51,858 nucleotides of DNA from Erysipelotrichaceae bacterium (GCA_017419165.1 JAFOLW010000002.1:1-51858), one strand, 5' to 3'; shown: positions 16,757 through 25,952, numbered from the stretch's first letter. Notes: generated by a model not told the origin, from the sequence alone. Translations and numbers: made by a program.

Positions 16757-17880
16757 TGTTTGTAAATTACGATGGATCAGTATTATCGTATGTTGCTTCG
16801 ATCAGGAAGTATTTTGGTCTGAGTCACGTTTACAATGATGATCCTTCGCTGACAAAGATCCTCAACGAACAAAGGCCTGAGAAGGTCTTTGTTTTGTTGG
16901 TGGACGGCATGGGGGCAAGACTGCTGGATAGGAAGCTGCCGGAAGATGCATTTTTAAGAAGGAACATGCTGGCAGCACCGATGACGGTCTTTCCTACGAC
17001 GACCACGGCGGCGACGACGTCGATCCGCAACGGCCGTCCGCCGTGCGAGAACGGATGGCTGGGCTGGATGCAGTATCTTGAAGAAGTCGATGACATCATC
17101 ATCCCGTTCCGTTCGATGGGTTATTACAGTGAAGTCGTTTACGATGAAGATATCTTCCGCCGCTATGTTCCGGTCACGACGACCGAAGAGGAGCTGCGCC
17201 GTATCGGCATCCCCGCAAGGATCCTGTTTCCTTCGTTTGAAGAAGACGGCTGTGAGGATCTCGATGAGATGTGCTGCCGTCTGGCGGATCTTTCCTATTC
17301 GGACTACCGTTATGTCTATGCTTACTGGGACAAATACGACAGTTACATGCACGAACACGGTCCTTCTTCGAAGATCTGCGATTCCTATCTCGAACACATC
17401 AACTACGAGATCGAGAACCTGGCAAAGAATCTGAGCAAGGATACCTTGCTGATCGTGACGGCCGACCACGGACAGGTGGATATCAATCGCTTTTACAATC
17501 TCTGGCATTCCGAATTCGATCCGTTCTTCTCCCGCAGGCCTTCTCTGGAACAGAGGGCAATGGCTTTCAATATCAAGAAGGGAATGGAAAAACAGTTCGA
17601 GAAGCTCTTCAAGCAGTGTTTCGAAAATGACTATATCCTTTTGAACAAGGCACAGGTGATCTCATCGAAGCTCTTCGGCGACCGGCCGAATCATCCCCGC
17701 TTCGAACAGTTCATCGGCGACTTTATCGCCATTGCCAAAAGCGATATGGTCCTCATCTATAAGGAAAGAGGAAATCTTTACTATTCCGGCCAGCATGCCG
17801 GGATCTGCGATGATGAACTTTACGTGCCGATCATCGTTGTGCAAAACGAAAAAAGTACTGATGCGGATCGAAAGTGTTAA
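16756..17880 (+). CDS. alkaline-phosphatase-superfamily phosphodiesterase/pyrophosphatase-like protein
   Basis: A 374-residue protein of the type I phosphodiesterase/nucleotide pyrophosphatase group. Metal and nucleophile motifs are visible: LLVDGMGARLL, TVFPTTTTAATTS (nucleophile Thr region), YAYWDKYDSYMH, TADHGQVDI and QHAGICDDELYVP. There is no signal peptide, so it is cytosolic. In this operon it might release nucleosides or phosphate from nucleotides, but the substrate is inferred from context only. The start shares one base with the preceding stop. Confidence 0.82.
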   Translation: MFVNYDGSVLSYVASIRKYFGLSHVYNDDPSLTKILNEQRPEKVFVLLVDGMGARLLDRKLPEDAFLRRNMLAAPMTVFPTTTTAATTSIRNGRPPCENGWLGWMQYLEEVDDIIIPFRSMGYYSEVVYDEDIFRRYVPVTTTEEELRRIGIPARILFPSFEEDGCEDLDEMCCRLADLSYSDYRYVYAYWDKYDSYMHEHGPSSKICDSYLEHINYEIENLAKNLSKDTLLIVTADHGQVDINRFYNLWHSEFDPFFSRRPSLEQRAMAFNIKKGMEKQFEKLFKQCFENDYILLNKAQVISSKLFGDRPNHPRFEQFIGDFIAIAKSDMVLIYKERGNLYYSGQHAGICDDELYVPIIVVQNEKSTDADRKC

Positions 17881-17891
17881 GATAAAGAAGT

Positions 17892-18623
17892 ATGAAACAA
17901 GTCACATGCAAGAACTGCGGTGCGGTATTCAGTGAGTCTTTGGAAAAATGTCCTTACTGCGGCACCATGAACAAAAAAGGTGCCTACAGGAAGTTCAGGC
18001 AGAAGATCTCCGATATGATCGATGCCATGCTCGGACTCAAGGAAGAGGCTCACCGTTCGGTCTCGAAGATGATCTTCATCTCTCTTTTGCGGGGGATCGT
18101 TCTGATCGCGGCAGTCGTACTGCTGGCGTTTCTTTTCTCACGCTTTGCCAATGTCAATTACTATAACGACAGGGAATATGATGAGGAGGCATTGGAGACC
18201 ATCCTTTGGGAAGACGAGAATCTTGAGAAACTTGACGAAGCCTATGCCAATGAGGATTTCAAGACGATCGAAAAACTCTATTATGAGAATTCCCGTGTCG
18301 TCTCCCATTGGGCTCACTATCCTTCCTATACGCTGAAAAAACAGTTCAAGATGCTCACTGAAGATGATAAATTCGATCATTACGATCTCGATGATGCCCT
18401 GTATTTCCTGTTTTATCCGGAATCCATCACCGGATTCAACGGCATGGCGAGAGTCGACCGTGAGGAATATGAACTGATGCGCGGATCTCTGCTGACGATG
18501 CTCAACCAGAAGGGCTTCTCCGAAGCGAAACTGGAAGAGATCTATCGTAAGCACTGCGACGAGTACGGCTATATCCGCAGCAGTGACCTGGAGGAATACT
18601 TCAAGGAGGGCACGAATGGTTAA
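17892..18623 (+). CDS. zinc-ribbon single-pass membrane protein 1 of an uncharacterised trio
   Basis: 243 residues, not recognised as a named family. Seen: an N-terminal zinc ribbon (Cys6, Cys9, Cys20, Cys23), a basic/amphipathic linker, one transmembrane helix at about 61-83, and an acidic, Tyr-rich helical domain that should lie outside the membrane. The segment LDEAYANEDFKTIEKLYYE aligns with matching segments in the next two proteins. It starts 11 nt after the phosphodiesterase gene and overlaps the next gene by 8 nt. The layout suggests a sensor or scaffold; no function is claimed. Confidence 0.8.
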   Translation: MKQVTCKNCGAVFSESLEKCPYCGTMNKKGAYRKFRQKISDMIDAMLGLKEEAHRSVSKMIFISLLRGIVLIAAVVLLAFLFSRFANVNYYNDREYDEEALETILWEDENLEKLDEAYANEDFKTIEKLYYENSRVVSHWAHYPSYTLKKQFKMLTEDDKFDHYDLDDALYFLFYPESITGFNGMARVDREEYELMRGSLLTMLNQKGFSEAKLEEIYRKHCDEYGYIRSSDLEEYFKEGTNG

Positions 18624-19335
18624 CTGTAAGAACTGCGGTGCTCCTTTATCGCTCAATGACGCCTACTGTCCGCATTGCGGAACGCCGAACCCGGAAGCAC
18701 AGGAACATCTGAAGAAGCTCAAAGAACTCGACAAGTCTTTCAGGAAGACACGTCTGGAAGTCGTCGATGAGGTCAAAAAATCGAAAAAAGGCTATAGCTT
18801 GCTGGTGATCCTGGCAATGATCCTTCTGGCCAACCTGCTGCTGATCCCGTTCCATTCGGCAAGCTATGAGATCGCCGAACGGATCATCGCTTCCAAAATG
18901 ACCGAGGAAGAGATCAAGGAAAAGATGGATTCTTTTCTGGAAAACGGCGATTATATCGAGATGTCGGTCTTCGCAAGAAAGTTTCCGCTTTCTTACAGAG
19001 ATTACGGTGCATACAATCAGGTGGTCTACTATGCGGAACTCTACGAACGGATCGTCGATGATGTTTCCGATTATTGCTACGGCAAGGATCTCTACAGCGA
19101 TCCTTTGATGGATTCCTGCAAGAAGATCAAAGAATTCAAGGACGAATATGAACGTCTGAGTAAGCGGAACAGTTATCCGGAGATGCGTTCTTATATCGAC
19201 GATCTGAATGAAGAAGTCGATCTTTATATCAAAGCGACGCTGAAACTGAACGATGAAGATCTGGCTTCGATCAAGGATCTGAGCGATTCGCAATTGTTAG
19301 TGCTGGTGAATGAGAGGCTGAATCATGAAGAGTAA
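18616..19335 (+). CDS. zinc-ribbon single-pass membrane protein 2 of the trio
   Basis: 239 residues. N-terminal zinc ribbon with Cys4, Cys7, Cys18 and Cys21, a charged helical linker (about 26-58), one transmembrane helix at about 61-80, and an outer helical domain. The segment MDSFLENGDYIEMSVFARK aligns with the first and third proteins. The start at 18616 is inside the previous gene's end and has AAGGAGG 7 nt upstream. It overlaps the next gene by 11 nt. A tandem duplication origin is likely; function unknown. Confidence 0.8.
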   Translation: MVNCKNCGAPLSLNDAYCPHCGTPNPEAQEHLKKLKELDKSFRKTRLEVVDEVKKSKKGYSLLVILAMILLANLLLIPFHSASYEIAERIIASKMTEEEIKEKMDSFLENGDYIEMSVFARKFPLSYRDYGAYNQVVYYAELYERIVDDVSDYCYGKDLYSDPLMDSCKKIKEFKDEYERLSKRNSYPEMRSYIDDLNEEVDLYIKATLKLNDEDLASIKDLSDSQLLVLVNERLNHEE

Positions 19336-19720
19336 GTGGGTTTCTCTCGCCAGGATCCTCATCCTGGTATTTCTGATGATCTTATACATGAACGCCTATG
19401 CGCTGTTCACGGAGATCAAAAGAGATGTCTCGTATGATTCGAGGAGTTATGGCTTAGATACATTGAATCAGAACTTCGACAACGGTGAATACGAACAGCT
19501 GTATATGCGTGCCTTAGCCAACCGCTATGCGGATGATGAACCCAGCGTCGATGTGAGTCAATACGAAGCGTTCGGTTTCTATTATCACTATTTCACGCTG
19601 GCAAAGGCCCATCCTGAGGTCAGGAGTTACCGTGAAGCGATGGCTGCCGAAAAAGAAAAGATCACATGGAAGAAGATCCTCGATGTGACCGCATTGCTGG
19701 AAAACGAACTGGATCAATAA
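19325..19720 (+). CDS. small single-pass membrane protein 3 of the trio
   Basis: 131 residues: a transmembrane helix at about 8-28 and a short outer domain. It lacks the zinc ribbon of its two neighbours but keeps the shared segment (LNQNFDNGEYEQLYMRALA), followed by a Tyr/Phe-rich stretch like protein 2. It may be a truncated paralogue or the partner that closes the complex. The operon ends at a strong hairpin directly after it. Function unknown. Confidence 0.75.
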   Translation: MKSKWVSLARILILVFLMILYMNAYALFTEIKRDVSYDSRSYGLDTLNQNFDNGEYEQLYMRALANRYADDEPSVDVSQYEAFGFYYHYFTLAKAHPEVRSYREAMAAEKEKITWKKILDVTALLENELDQ

Positions 19721-19722
19721 AA

Positions 19723-19744
19723 AAACGGAGCTGATGCTCCGTTT
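19723..19744. terminator. terminator between the trio operon and degV
   Basis: A perfect 9-bp stem AAACGGAGC/GCTCCGTTT with loop TGAT, and A/T-rich tracts on both sides. It serves two convergent units. Confidence 0.85.
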
Positions 19745-19745
19745 A

Positions 19746-20597
19746 TCATTTTTTGATATAAGCCACTGCGCAGGCGTAAGGTCCGATATGGGCTCCGACC
19801 GTTGCACCGACCGGGATGATCTGTTCTTCGGATATCGTATAACCTTTTTCTTCCCTGAGCTTTTCCGCCAGCTTGTAGGCGTTGACCTTGTCGTAGGTGT
19901 ACATGACATAGATCGGGTAGTCGGGATCGGGCACTTCGCTGTCGAAACGGTCGACGATGTAGCGGATGGCTTTGTTGAGTCCGATATGCTTGGAAACGAT
20001 CTCGGCTTTGCCTTGTGAATCTGCCGCACAGTGCATGATCGGTTTGATATGGCCGAGCTGGGCGATGTAGTATGCCGTGTTAGAAAGTCTGCCGTTCTTG
20101 TAGAGATATTCGAGGGTATCCATCGCCGTATAGATGACGGTCTTTTCTTTGAGCTTTTCCATCGCTTCGGCGATCTGCTTCCCGCTGCAGCCCTCGTCTC
20201 TCATCTTCACGGCCTTTTCGACCAGGAGCCTCTGACCGCCGGTACAAGTCAGCGTATCGATGACATAGACCCCTTCGTAAGCGACCATGGAAGCGACGGA
20301 CATCGCCGTCTGATAATCGCCGGAGAGTCCGGATGAAAGAGGAAGATAGACCACTTCATCCTTGTTTTTCCTGGCGTTCTCGAAGAGTTCTTCAAACATT
20401 GCCGGGGACGGCTGGGATGTTTTCGGGAAATGCGTATCCGTTTTCAGCCGTTCGAAAAACTGTTCCTTGGAGATCGAAATGTTCTCCAGATACTGATCTT
20501 CCCCGAACATGACCGACATCGGCATGTAGGTGACATTCATCTTTTTCAGTTCGTCCAATTCAAAGTCGGCTGCGGAATCCGTTGCAATTATCACCAT
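19746..20597 (-). CDS. DegV-family fatty-acid-binding protein
   Basis: 283 residues, the normal DegV length. Seen: ATDSAADFELDEL at the N-terminus, TSQPSPAMFEELFE, LPLSSGLSGDYQTA and the C-terminal HIGPYACAVAYI. DegV proteins bind long-chain fatty acids and, in Firmicutes with FakA, act as FakB acyl carriers for phospholipid synthesis; no fakA is in the window. TAGGAGGT lies upstream of the ATG. It is divergent from tex. Confidence 0.92.
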   Translation of the reverse strand: MVIIATDSAADFELDELKKMNVTYMPMSVMFGEDQYLENISISKEQFFERLKTDTHFPKTSQPSPAMFEELFENARKNKDEVVYLPLSSGLSGDYQTAMSVASMVAYEGVYVIDTLTCTGGQRLLVEKAVKMRDEGCSGKQIAEAMEKLKEKTVIYTAMDTLEYLYKNGRLSNTAYYIAQLGHIKPIMHCAADSQGKAEIVSKHIGLNKAIRYIVDRFDSEVPDPDYPIYVMYTYDKVNAYKLAEKLREEKGYTISEEQIIPVGATVGAHIGPYACAVAYIKK

Positions 20598-20631
20598 AAG
20601 AAAAACCTCCTAGACTCTATTTTAATCCAAT

Positions 20632-20661
20632 TTGGAAAATATGATGATAAAATGATACAAT
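20632..20661 (+). promoter_or_regulatory. tex promoter
   Basis: -35 TTGGAA (20632-20637), 18-nt spacer, extended -10 TGATACAAT (hexamer 20656-20661). GTGAGG follows as a ribosome site before the ATG at 20686. Confidence 0.7.
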
Positions 20662-20685
20662 CTATCATTGTGAGGTACGCATATC

Positions 20686-22968
20686 ATGAATGAAACGATC
20701 ATCAAGACCATCGCTGAAGAACTGAAGATCAGCGTCAAACAGGTCAATACCGTATTGGAGATGCTGGGGAACGGCGACACCGTTCCGTTCATTTCCAGAT
20801 ATAGAAAAGAACAGACAGGAGCTCTTGATGAAGAGCAGATCTTATATATCGAAAAGCAGTATAAATACGAACTCAACCTGGCCGAGAGGAAAGAGAGTGT
20901 CATCAGCCTGATCGAAACGCAGGGCAAACTGACGGATGAACTGAGGAAACAGATCATGGACTGCACCAAGCTTTCCCAGGTCGAAGACCTCTACAAGCCT
21001 TACAAGCAGAAGAAAAAGACCAGAGCCGGCATCGCGATCAAGAACGGTCTGGAGCCTTTGAGCCAGTATATCCTTTCTCTTCCGGAACACGGCGATCTGG
21101 AAAACGAGGCGGCCAAATACATCAATGAAAACGTCAAGAGCACTGCGGATGCCATTCAAGGTGCGAAAGACATCATTGCCGAGAACGTTTCCGACAATGC
21201 CAAGCTGCGCTGGAAGTTCAAAGACCTCATCGTCAAGGCCGGTGCCATCAATACGGCATTGAAGAAGGATGCGGTCGATGAGAAGAAAGTCTATGAGATG
21301 TATTATGAATACTCCGAGAAGATCTCCAATGTCGCCGATCACCGCGTCATGGCGATCGACCGTGCAGAAAAAGAAAAGGTCATCACGGTCTCCATGTCTT
21401 ATGATCTTGATCACATCAAAGATCTCGCTCACGAAGCATATCTGAAAAACAAGAAGACCGATCTGGAGAACGTCATCATCGAAGCGATCGATGACGGTAT
21501 CGACCGTCTTCTGATGCCTTCCATCGAAAATGAGATCCGTTCCGATCTGTCGGAACGTGCACACAACACGTCGATCGAAGTCTTCTCGCTCAATCTGGAG
21601 AAGCTTCTTTCCCAGGCACCGCTGAAAGGCCGTGTCGTTCTGGGTTTTGACCCGGGCTTCTATAACGGCTGCAAACTGGCCGTACTGGATGCGACCGGCA
21701 AGATGCTGACGGTCGACAAGATCTATCCGTTCAGGAAAGACGGCGACATTCCGCGCTCCAAGGCAAAGCTGCTGAACATGATCCGCAAATATGATGTCAA
21801 GATCGTTGCGATCGGCAACGGTACGGCTTCCCGCGAATCGGAAAAACTGGTCGCCGAACTTATCCACGAGAATGCGCTCGATGTCTCCTATGCGATCGTT
21901 TCCGAAGCCGGTGCTTCGGTCTGGTCCGCTCAGGAAGAAGCCAGGAAAGAATTCCCGGATCTGGCAGTCGAAGAGCGTTCCGCCGTTTCCATCGGCCGCA
22001 GGCTCCTGGACCCGCTGGCCGAACTGATCAAGATCGATCCGAAATCCATCGGTGTCGGTCAGTATCAGCATGACCTCCCGGAGAAGGCGCTCAACGAGAG
22101 ACTGGACGAAGCAATCATGAAGGTCGTCAACCGTGTCGGTGCCGATGTCAATACCGCTTCCGCACAGCTGCTGGAGCATATCTCCGGTCTCAATAAAGGC
22201 ATTGCCGCAGAGATCGTCAATTATCGCAATGAGAACGGCAAGTTCACCGACCGCAGACAGCTTCTGAAAGTCAAGAAGCTCGGTGCCAAGGCCTTTGAAC
22301 AGTGTGCCGGTTTCTTGAGGATCATCGACGGTGACGAGCCGCTGGATGCGACCAATATCCACCCGGAATCTTATGACCTGGCAAAGAAGATCATGGAAGT
22401 CTCCTCGATCGATAAGCTGGGCGATCCCGATATCGTGTTCAATGATGAGGCGATCGCAAAGCTGAACATCGATGAATACACGCTCAACGACATCAAGGAC
22501 TGCATCAAGGCTCCGCTCAGAGACTACCGCGATCAGTTCGACGGTGCGATCTTAAAGTCCAATGTCCTGGAGCTCAAGGATCTTAAGAAGGGCGATGAAT
22601 TGTCCGGCACGGTCAGGAACGTCGTCGACTTCGGTGCTTTCGTCGATATCGGTCTTCATGACGACGGCTTGGTCCACATTTCAAGGATGTCGACCAAACG
22701 TGTCAACCACCCGAGCGAAGTCGTCTCCGTTTCCGACATCGTCAAAGTCTATGTCTACGATGTCGATGAAGTCAAGCAGCGCGTGCAGCTGTCCTTACTT
22801 CCGTTAGATGTGCTGGCGAAGCGTGATGCCGACAAGAAGGAGTTCCGTTCCCGCAAGAAGGCGCAGAACCGTCCTTATCACAAAGAAAAAGAGAGACCGG
22901 CGGAAAAAGAGATCTCCGAAGAAGAAGCGATGAAGAGACTCTTGGAAAGATTCGGTTCCAAATATTAA
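20686..22968 (+). CDS. tex: Tex-family RNA-binding protein
   Basis: A 760-residue nucleic-acid-binding protein implicated in transcription fidelity and ribosome/RNA quality control. Domains in order: helical N-terminal Tex domain, YqgF/RNase H-like fold from about residue 320 (VLGFDPGFYNGCKLAVLD), paired helix-hairpin-helix (LNKGIAAEIVNYR region), and an S1 domain from about 635 (GDELSGTVRNVVDFGAFVDI). The C-terminal tail is basic and charged. Full length and intact. It has its own promoter and terminator. Confidence 0.96.
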   Translation: MNETIIKTIAEELKISVKQVNTVLEMLGNGDTVPFISRYRKEQTGALDEEQILYIEKQYKYELNLAERKESVISLIETQGKLTDELRKQIMDCTKLSQVEDLYKPYKQKKKTRAGIAIKNGLEPLSQYILSLPEHGDLENEAAKYINENVKSTADAIQGAKDIIAENVSDNAKLRWKFKDLIVKAGAINTALKKDAVDEKKVYEMYYEYSEKISNVADHRVMAIDRAEKEKVITVSMSYDLDHIKDLAHEAYLKNKKTDLENVIIEAIDDGIDRLLMPSIENEIRSDLSERAHNTSIEVFSLNLEKLLSQAPLKGRVVLGFDPGFYNGCKLAVLDATGKMLTVDKIYPFRKDGDIPRSKAKLLNMIRKYDVKIVAIGNGTASRESEKLVAELIHENALDVSYAIVSEAGASVWSAQEEARKEFPDLAVEERSAVSIGRRLLDPLAELIKIDPKSIGVGQYQHDLPEKALNERLDEAIMKVVNRVGADVNTASAQLLEHISGLNKGIAAEIVNYRNENGKFTDRRQLLKVKKLGAKAFEQCAGFLRIIDGDEPLDATNIHPESYDLAKKIMEVSSIDKLGDPDIVFNDEAIAKLNIDEYTLNDIKDCIKAPLRDYRDQFDGAILKSNVLELKDLKKGDELSGTVRNVVDFGAFVDIGLHDDGLVHISRMSTKRVNHPSEVVSVSDIVKVYVYDVDEVKQRVQLSLLPLDVLAKRDADKKEFRSRKKAQNRPYHKEKERPAEKEISEEEAMKRLLERFGSKY

Positions 22969-22975
22969 GAATTTT

Positions 22976-23003
22976 GCCCTGCGGAAGCGGGGCTTTTCTT
23001 TTT
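22976..23003 (+). terminator. tex terminator
   Basis: A 7-bp stem GCCCTGC/GCGGGGC with a GGAA loop and a T-rich tract. Confidence 0.8.
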
Positions 23004-23110
23004 GCCGGGCTTATTATCGGATGCTTCTGCAATTTCATTGGGGGAAAAGCGCGATTCCTGATGTATCATTTAAGAAGACACAGATCAAAAGATCATATGG
23101 AGGAAATACG

Positions 23111-24790
23111 ATGGAAAGATGCCTTGTCAGCAAGACCGATAACTGCAAGAACTGTTACAAATGCATCAGGAGCTGCCGGCTGAAGGCGATCTCTTTTGAG
23201 AACGACCGCGCCTCGATCATTCATGAAGACTGCGTCTTGTGCGGTTCCTGTTACAATATCTGTCCGCAGAAGCTCAAAGTCGTCAGAAACGATGTGAACC
23301 GGGTCAAGCAGCTCATCGCTCAGGGGAAGACCTATGTATCGCTGGCGCCGAGCTTCGTATCGTATTATCCGGACAGCGACATCCTCTGTATGAAAGAAAC
23401 GCTGAAAAAGCTGGGTTTTGAAGACGTGGAAGAGACGGCGGTCGGAGCGACGATCGTCAAGAATGCCTATGATCAAATGCTGGAAGATCCGGACAGAGAC
23501 GTCATCATCTCTTCCTGCTGCCACGCCGTCAACATCCTGATACAGAAGCATTTCCCCGAGTGCCGCAAGTACCTGGCGGATGTCCTCTCGCCGATGTGTG
23601 CCCACGGTCTCAATCTCAAACAGCGCTATGAAAAAGCGAACGTCGTTTTCATCGGACCGTGTATCGCCAAGAAAGACGAAGGCGATCACAGTCCGCACAT
23701 CGATGCGGTCCTGACATTTGAAGAGCTGGACGGCTGGCTGGAGAACGAAGGCGTCGAATTGAAGACGACGGAAGAAAAAGAGATCCGGGAAAAATCCAAA
23801 GCCAGGCTCTTCCCGGAATCCGGCGGTATCCTGAAGACCATGAAATGCGAAAATAAGGAATATGATTATCTGGTCGTCGACGGGATGAAAAACTGCATGT
23901 CGGCTCTCGAAGATCTCAAGGCGGGCAGGCTGCATAAATGTTTCATTGAGATGTCTTCCTGCCAGGGCAGCTGTGTTGCCGGGCCGATCGCCAAGCGTAA
24001 GAAGTCTTCCATCCTGGCCAATACGCATCTGGTGAATCGATATGCCGGTGATCAGGACTTCGATTATGAAGGCACTTCCTTTGAAGACATCCGGACTCTC
24101 TATGACCGCTCACCGATACAGCATCGGGAACCGAGCGAAGAGGAAGTGGAAAAGATGCTGGTGAAGATGGGCAAGAAGGATCCGAAAGACCGGCTCAACT
24201 GCGGCTGCTGCGGATACGATTCCTGCAAGGCAAAGGCCGCCGCGATCATCAAAGGTCATGCCAACATCGACATGTGTCTGCCGCTGCTGATGGAAAAATC
24301 ACAGTCTCTGGCCAACAACATCGTCGACAATACGCCGAACGGCCTGATGGTCCTGGATGAAGAGCTCAATATCGGCCTGATCAACAACACCATGTGCAAG
24401 ATGCTTTCTTTGGGAAGCGGCGACAGCGTCATCGGCCAGCATGTGGCGATGATCTTAGATCCGTCCGATTATTTTGATGTGCTTTCCGGCAAGAAGATCG
24501 AAAACAAATACGAATATCTCAATGAGTATGAAAAGTATATCGAAAAGACGGTCTCCTATGATGAAAAGTTCAAGGTCCTGGTCTGCGTCTTCCGTGATAT
24601 CACCGATGAAGAGATACAGAAACAGGAGAGGTTCAAGATCATCAACAATACGGTCTCGATCACCGATTCACTTCTTGAACAGAACATGCGTTCGGTCCAT
24701 GAGATCGCTTCGCTTTTAGGCGAGACGGCGGCCGAGACCAAGATCGCACTGGAGAAACTCAAAGGGCTGGTGAAGTCGGATGGTGAATAA
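23111..24790 (+). CDS. HydS-like sensory [FeFe]-hydrogenase-domain protein with PAS domain
   Basis: 559 residues. Order: two ferredoxin clusters (Cys12/15/18/22 and Cys41/44/47/51); H-cluster domain with L1 SSCCHAV (Cys136, Cys137), L2 GPCIAKKDEGD (Cys184) and L3 EMSSCQGSCVAG (Cys284, Cys288); a further [4Fe-4S] site (Cys364, Cys367, Cys372, Cys389, spacing x2-x4-x16); and a PAS domain from about 400. This is the plan of sensory hydrogenases, not of bulk H2 enzymes. Start at 23111 is set by GGAGG; an upstream ATG at 23021 lacks a site. It overlaps the phosphatase gene by 11 nt. It probably reports H2 or redox state (inference). Confidence 0.88.
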   Translation: MERCLVSKTDNCKNCYKCIRSCRLKAISFENDRASIIHEDCVLCGSCYNICPQKLKVVRNDVNRVKQLIAQGKTYVSLAPSFVSYYPDSDILCMKETLKKLGFEDVEETAVGATIVKNAYDQMLEDPDRDVIISSCCHAVNILIQKHFPECRKYLADVLSPMCAHGLNLKQRYEKANVVFIGPCIAKKDEGDHSPHIDAVLTFEELDGWLENEGVELKTTEEKEIREKSKARLFPESGGILKTMKCENKEYDYLVVDGMKNCMSALEDLKAGRLHKCFIEMSSCQGSCVAGPIAKRKKSSILANTHLVNRYAGDQDFDYEGTSFEDIRTLYDRSPIQHREPSEEEVEKMLVKMGKKDPKDRLNCGCCGYDSCKAKAAAIIKGHANIDMCLPLLMEKSQSLANNIVDNTPNGLMVLDEELNIGLINNTMCKMLSLGSGDSVIGQHVAMILDPSDYFDVLSGKKIENKYEYLNEYEKYIEKTVSYDEKFKVLVCVFRDITDEEIQKQERFKIINNTVSITDSLLEQNMRSVHEIASLLGETAAETKIALEKLKGLVKSDGE

Positions 24791-25952
24791 TCTTTATACC
24801 GATATCGGACACGTTTCGATCAATCATGTCGGTGAGATGCTCTGCGGAGACAACGTGACGATCACCGATCTTTCGAACGGTTCTTATGTCGTCGTCCTTG
24901 CGGACGGATTGGGAAGCGGCGTCAAGGCAAACATCCTGTCGACTCTGACTTCCACGATGCTTTCCAAGATGGTGGGCAACGGGATCTCCATCGAGCAGTG
25001 TGTCGAGACGATCATTGCGACTTTGCCGGTATGCAAGGACAGGGGCGTCGCTTATTCGACGTTCTCGGTCGTTGCGGTGAAAAACAACACGGAGATGAAG
25101 ATCTACAATTATGACAATCCTTCTCCTTTCATCGTCCGGAACAATAAAGCGATCCTTCCGGAGTACATCGTTTCGCAGATCCACGGCAAGCGGATCGAAT
25201 TCTGTGACTTTAAAGCGGAAGTGGGCGACTGCGTCTTCATGATGTCGGACGGCGTGATCCATGCCGGAGCCGGTGAGATCCTCAACTACGGCTGGGAACT
25301 GCCGGAGATCATGAAATATATGGAAGGAACGGTCATGCCTGATTCCTGCGCCAAAGTGCTGGCGACCACTTTGATCGATCGCTGCAATGCGCTTTATGCC
25401 TCGAAGCCCGGAGACGATGTGACCTGTGCCTGCGTGCGCATCAAGGAGAGGAAGCGCGTCAATCTGATGATGGGTCCTTCAACCAATCCGGAAGACGATG
25501 AAAAGATGGTCAGCCTGTTCATGTCGAAAAAAGGGATGCATATCGTCTGCGGCGGCACGAAGGCCAAGATCGTTGCCCGCTGTCTGAACAAAGAGATCTA
25601 CAATGAAAACAATGAGATGCCGACCGACATCCCGCCGATGTCGAGGATCGAAGGCATCGACCTGGTGACCGAAGGCATGATCACGATGAACCGGGTCCTG
25701 GAATACGGGAAGAACTTCGCCGGCAAGAACGACGATTACTTCAACTGGTATTTCCAGACGGACGGCGCATCGAGGCTTGCTTCGATTTTGTTTGAAGAGG
25801 CGACAGATGTCGATATCTTCTCCGGCTGTGCCATCAATCCGGCGCACCAGAACGATCCTTCGCTGTCCATCTCTCTGAAGATGAAGCTGGTCGATGAGCT
25901 CACGGACGTCTTGAAGAAGCTCAACAAGACCGTCAAGGTCAATTATTATTAA
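24780..25952 (+). CDS. PP2C/SpoIIE-type serine phosphatase paired with the hydrogenase sensor
   Basis: 390 residues. Residues about 1-230 form a PP2C/SpoIIE phosphatase: metal-site motifs LADGLGSGVKAN, FMMSDGVIHAG and SKPGDDVTCACV are visible. The last about 160 residues are a separate domain that I do not recognise, of the kind found beside HydS proteins. It is translationally coupled to the HydS-like gene. The likely scheme is that the hydrogenase/PAS protein controls phosphatase activity on an anti-sigma-type target; no such target is in the window. Confidence 0.87.
   Translation: MVNNLYTDIGHVSINHVGEMLCGDNVTITDLSNGSYVVVLADGLGSGVKANILSTLTSTMLSKMVGNGISIEQCVETIIATLPVCKDRGVAYSTFSVVAVKNNTEMKIYNYDNPSPFIVRNNKAILPEYIVSQIHGKRIEFCDFKAEVGDCVFMMSDGVIHAGAGEILNYGWELPEIMKYMEGTVMPDSCAKVLATTLIDRCNALYASKPGDDVTCACVRIKERKRVNLMMGPSTNPEDDEKMVSLFMSKKGMHIVCGGTKAKIVARCLNKEIYNENNEMPTDIPPMSRIEGIDLVTEGMITMNRVLEYGKNFAGKNDDYFNWYFQTDGASRLASILFEEATDVDIFSGCAINPAHQNDPSLSISLKMKLVDELTDVLKKLNKTVKVNYY

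Noticed and set aside
20842..22362. A 506-codon open frame on the minus strand opposite tex
   Set aside because: It is the mirror of the biased codon use of tex, has no ribosome site, and its product is low-complexity Asp/Arg/Phe-rich sequence.
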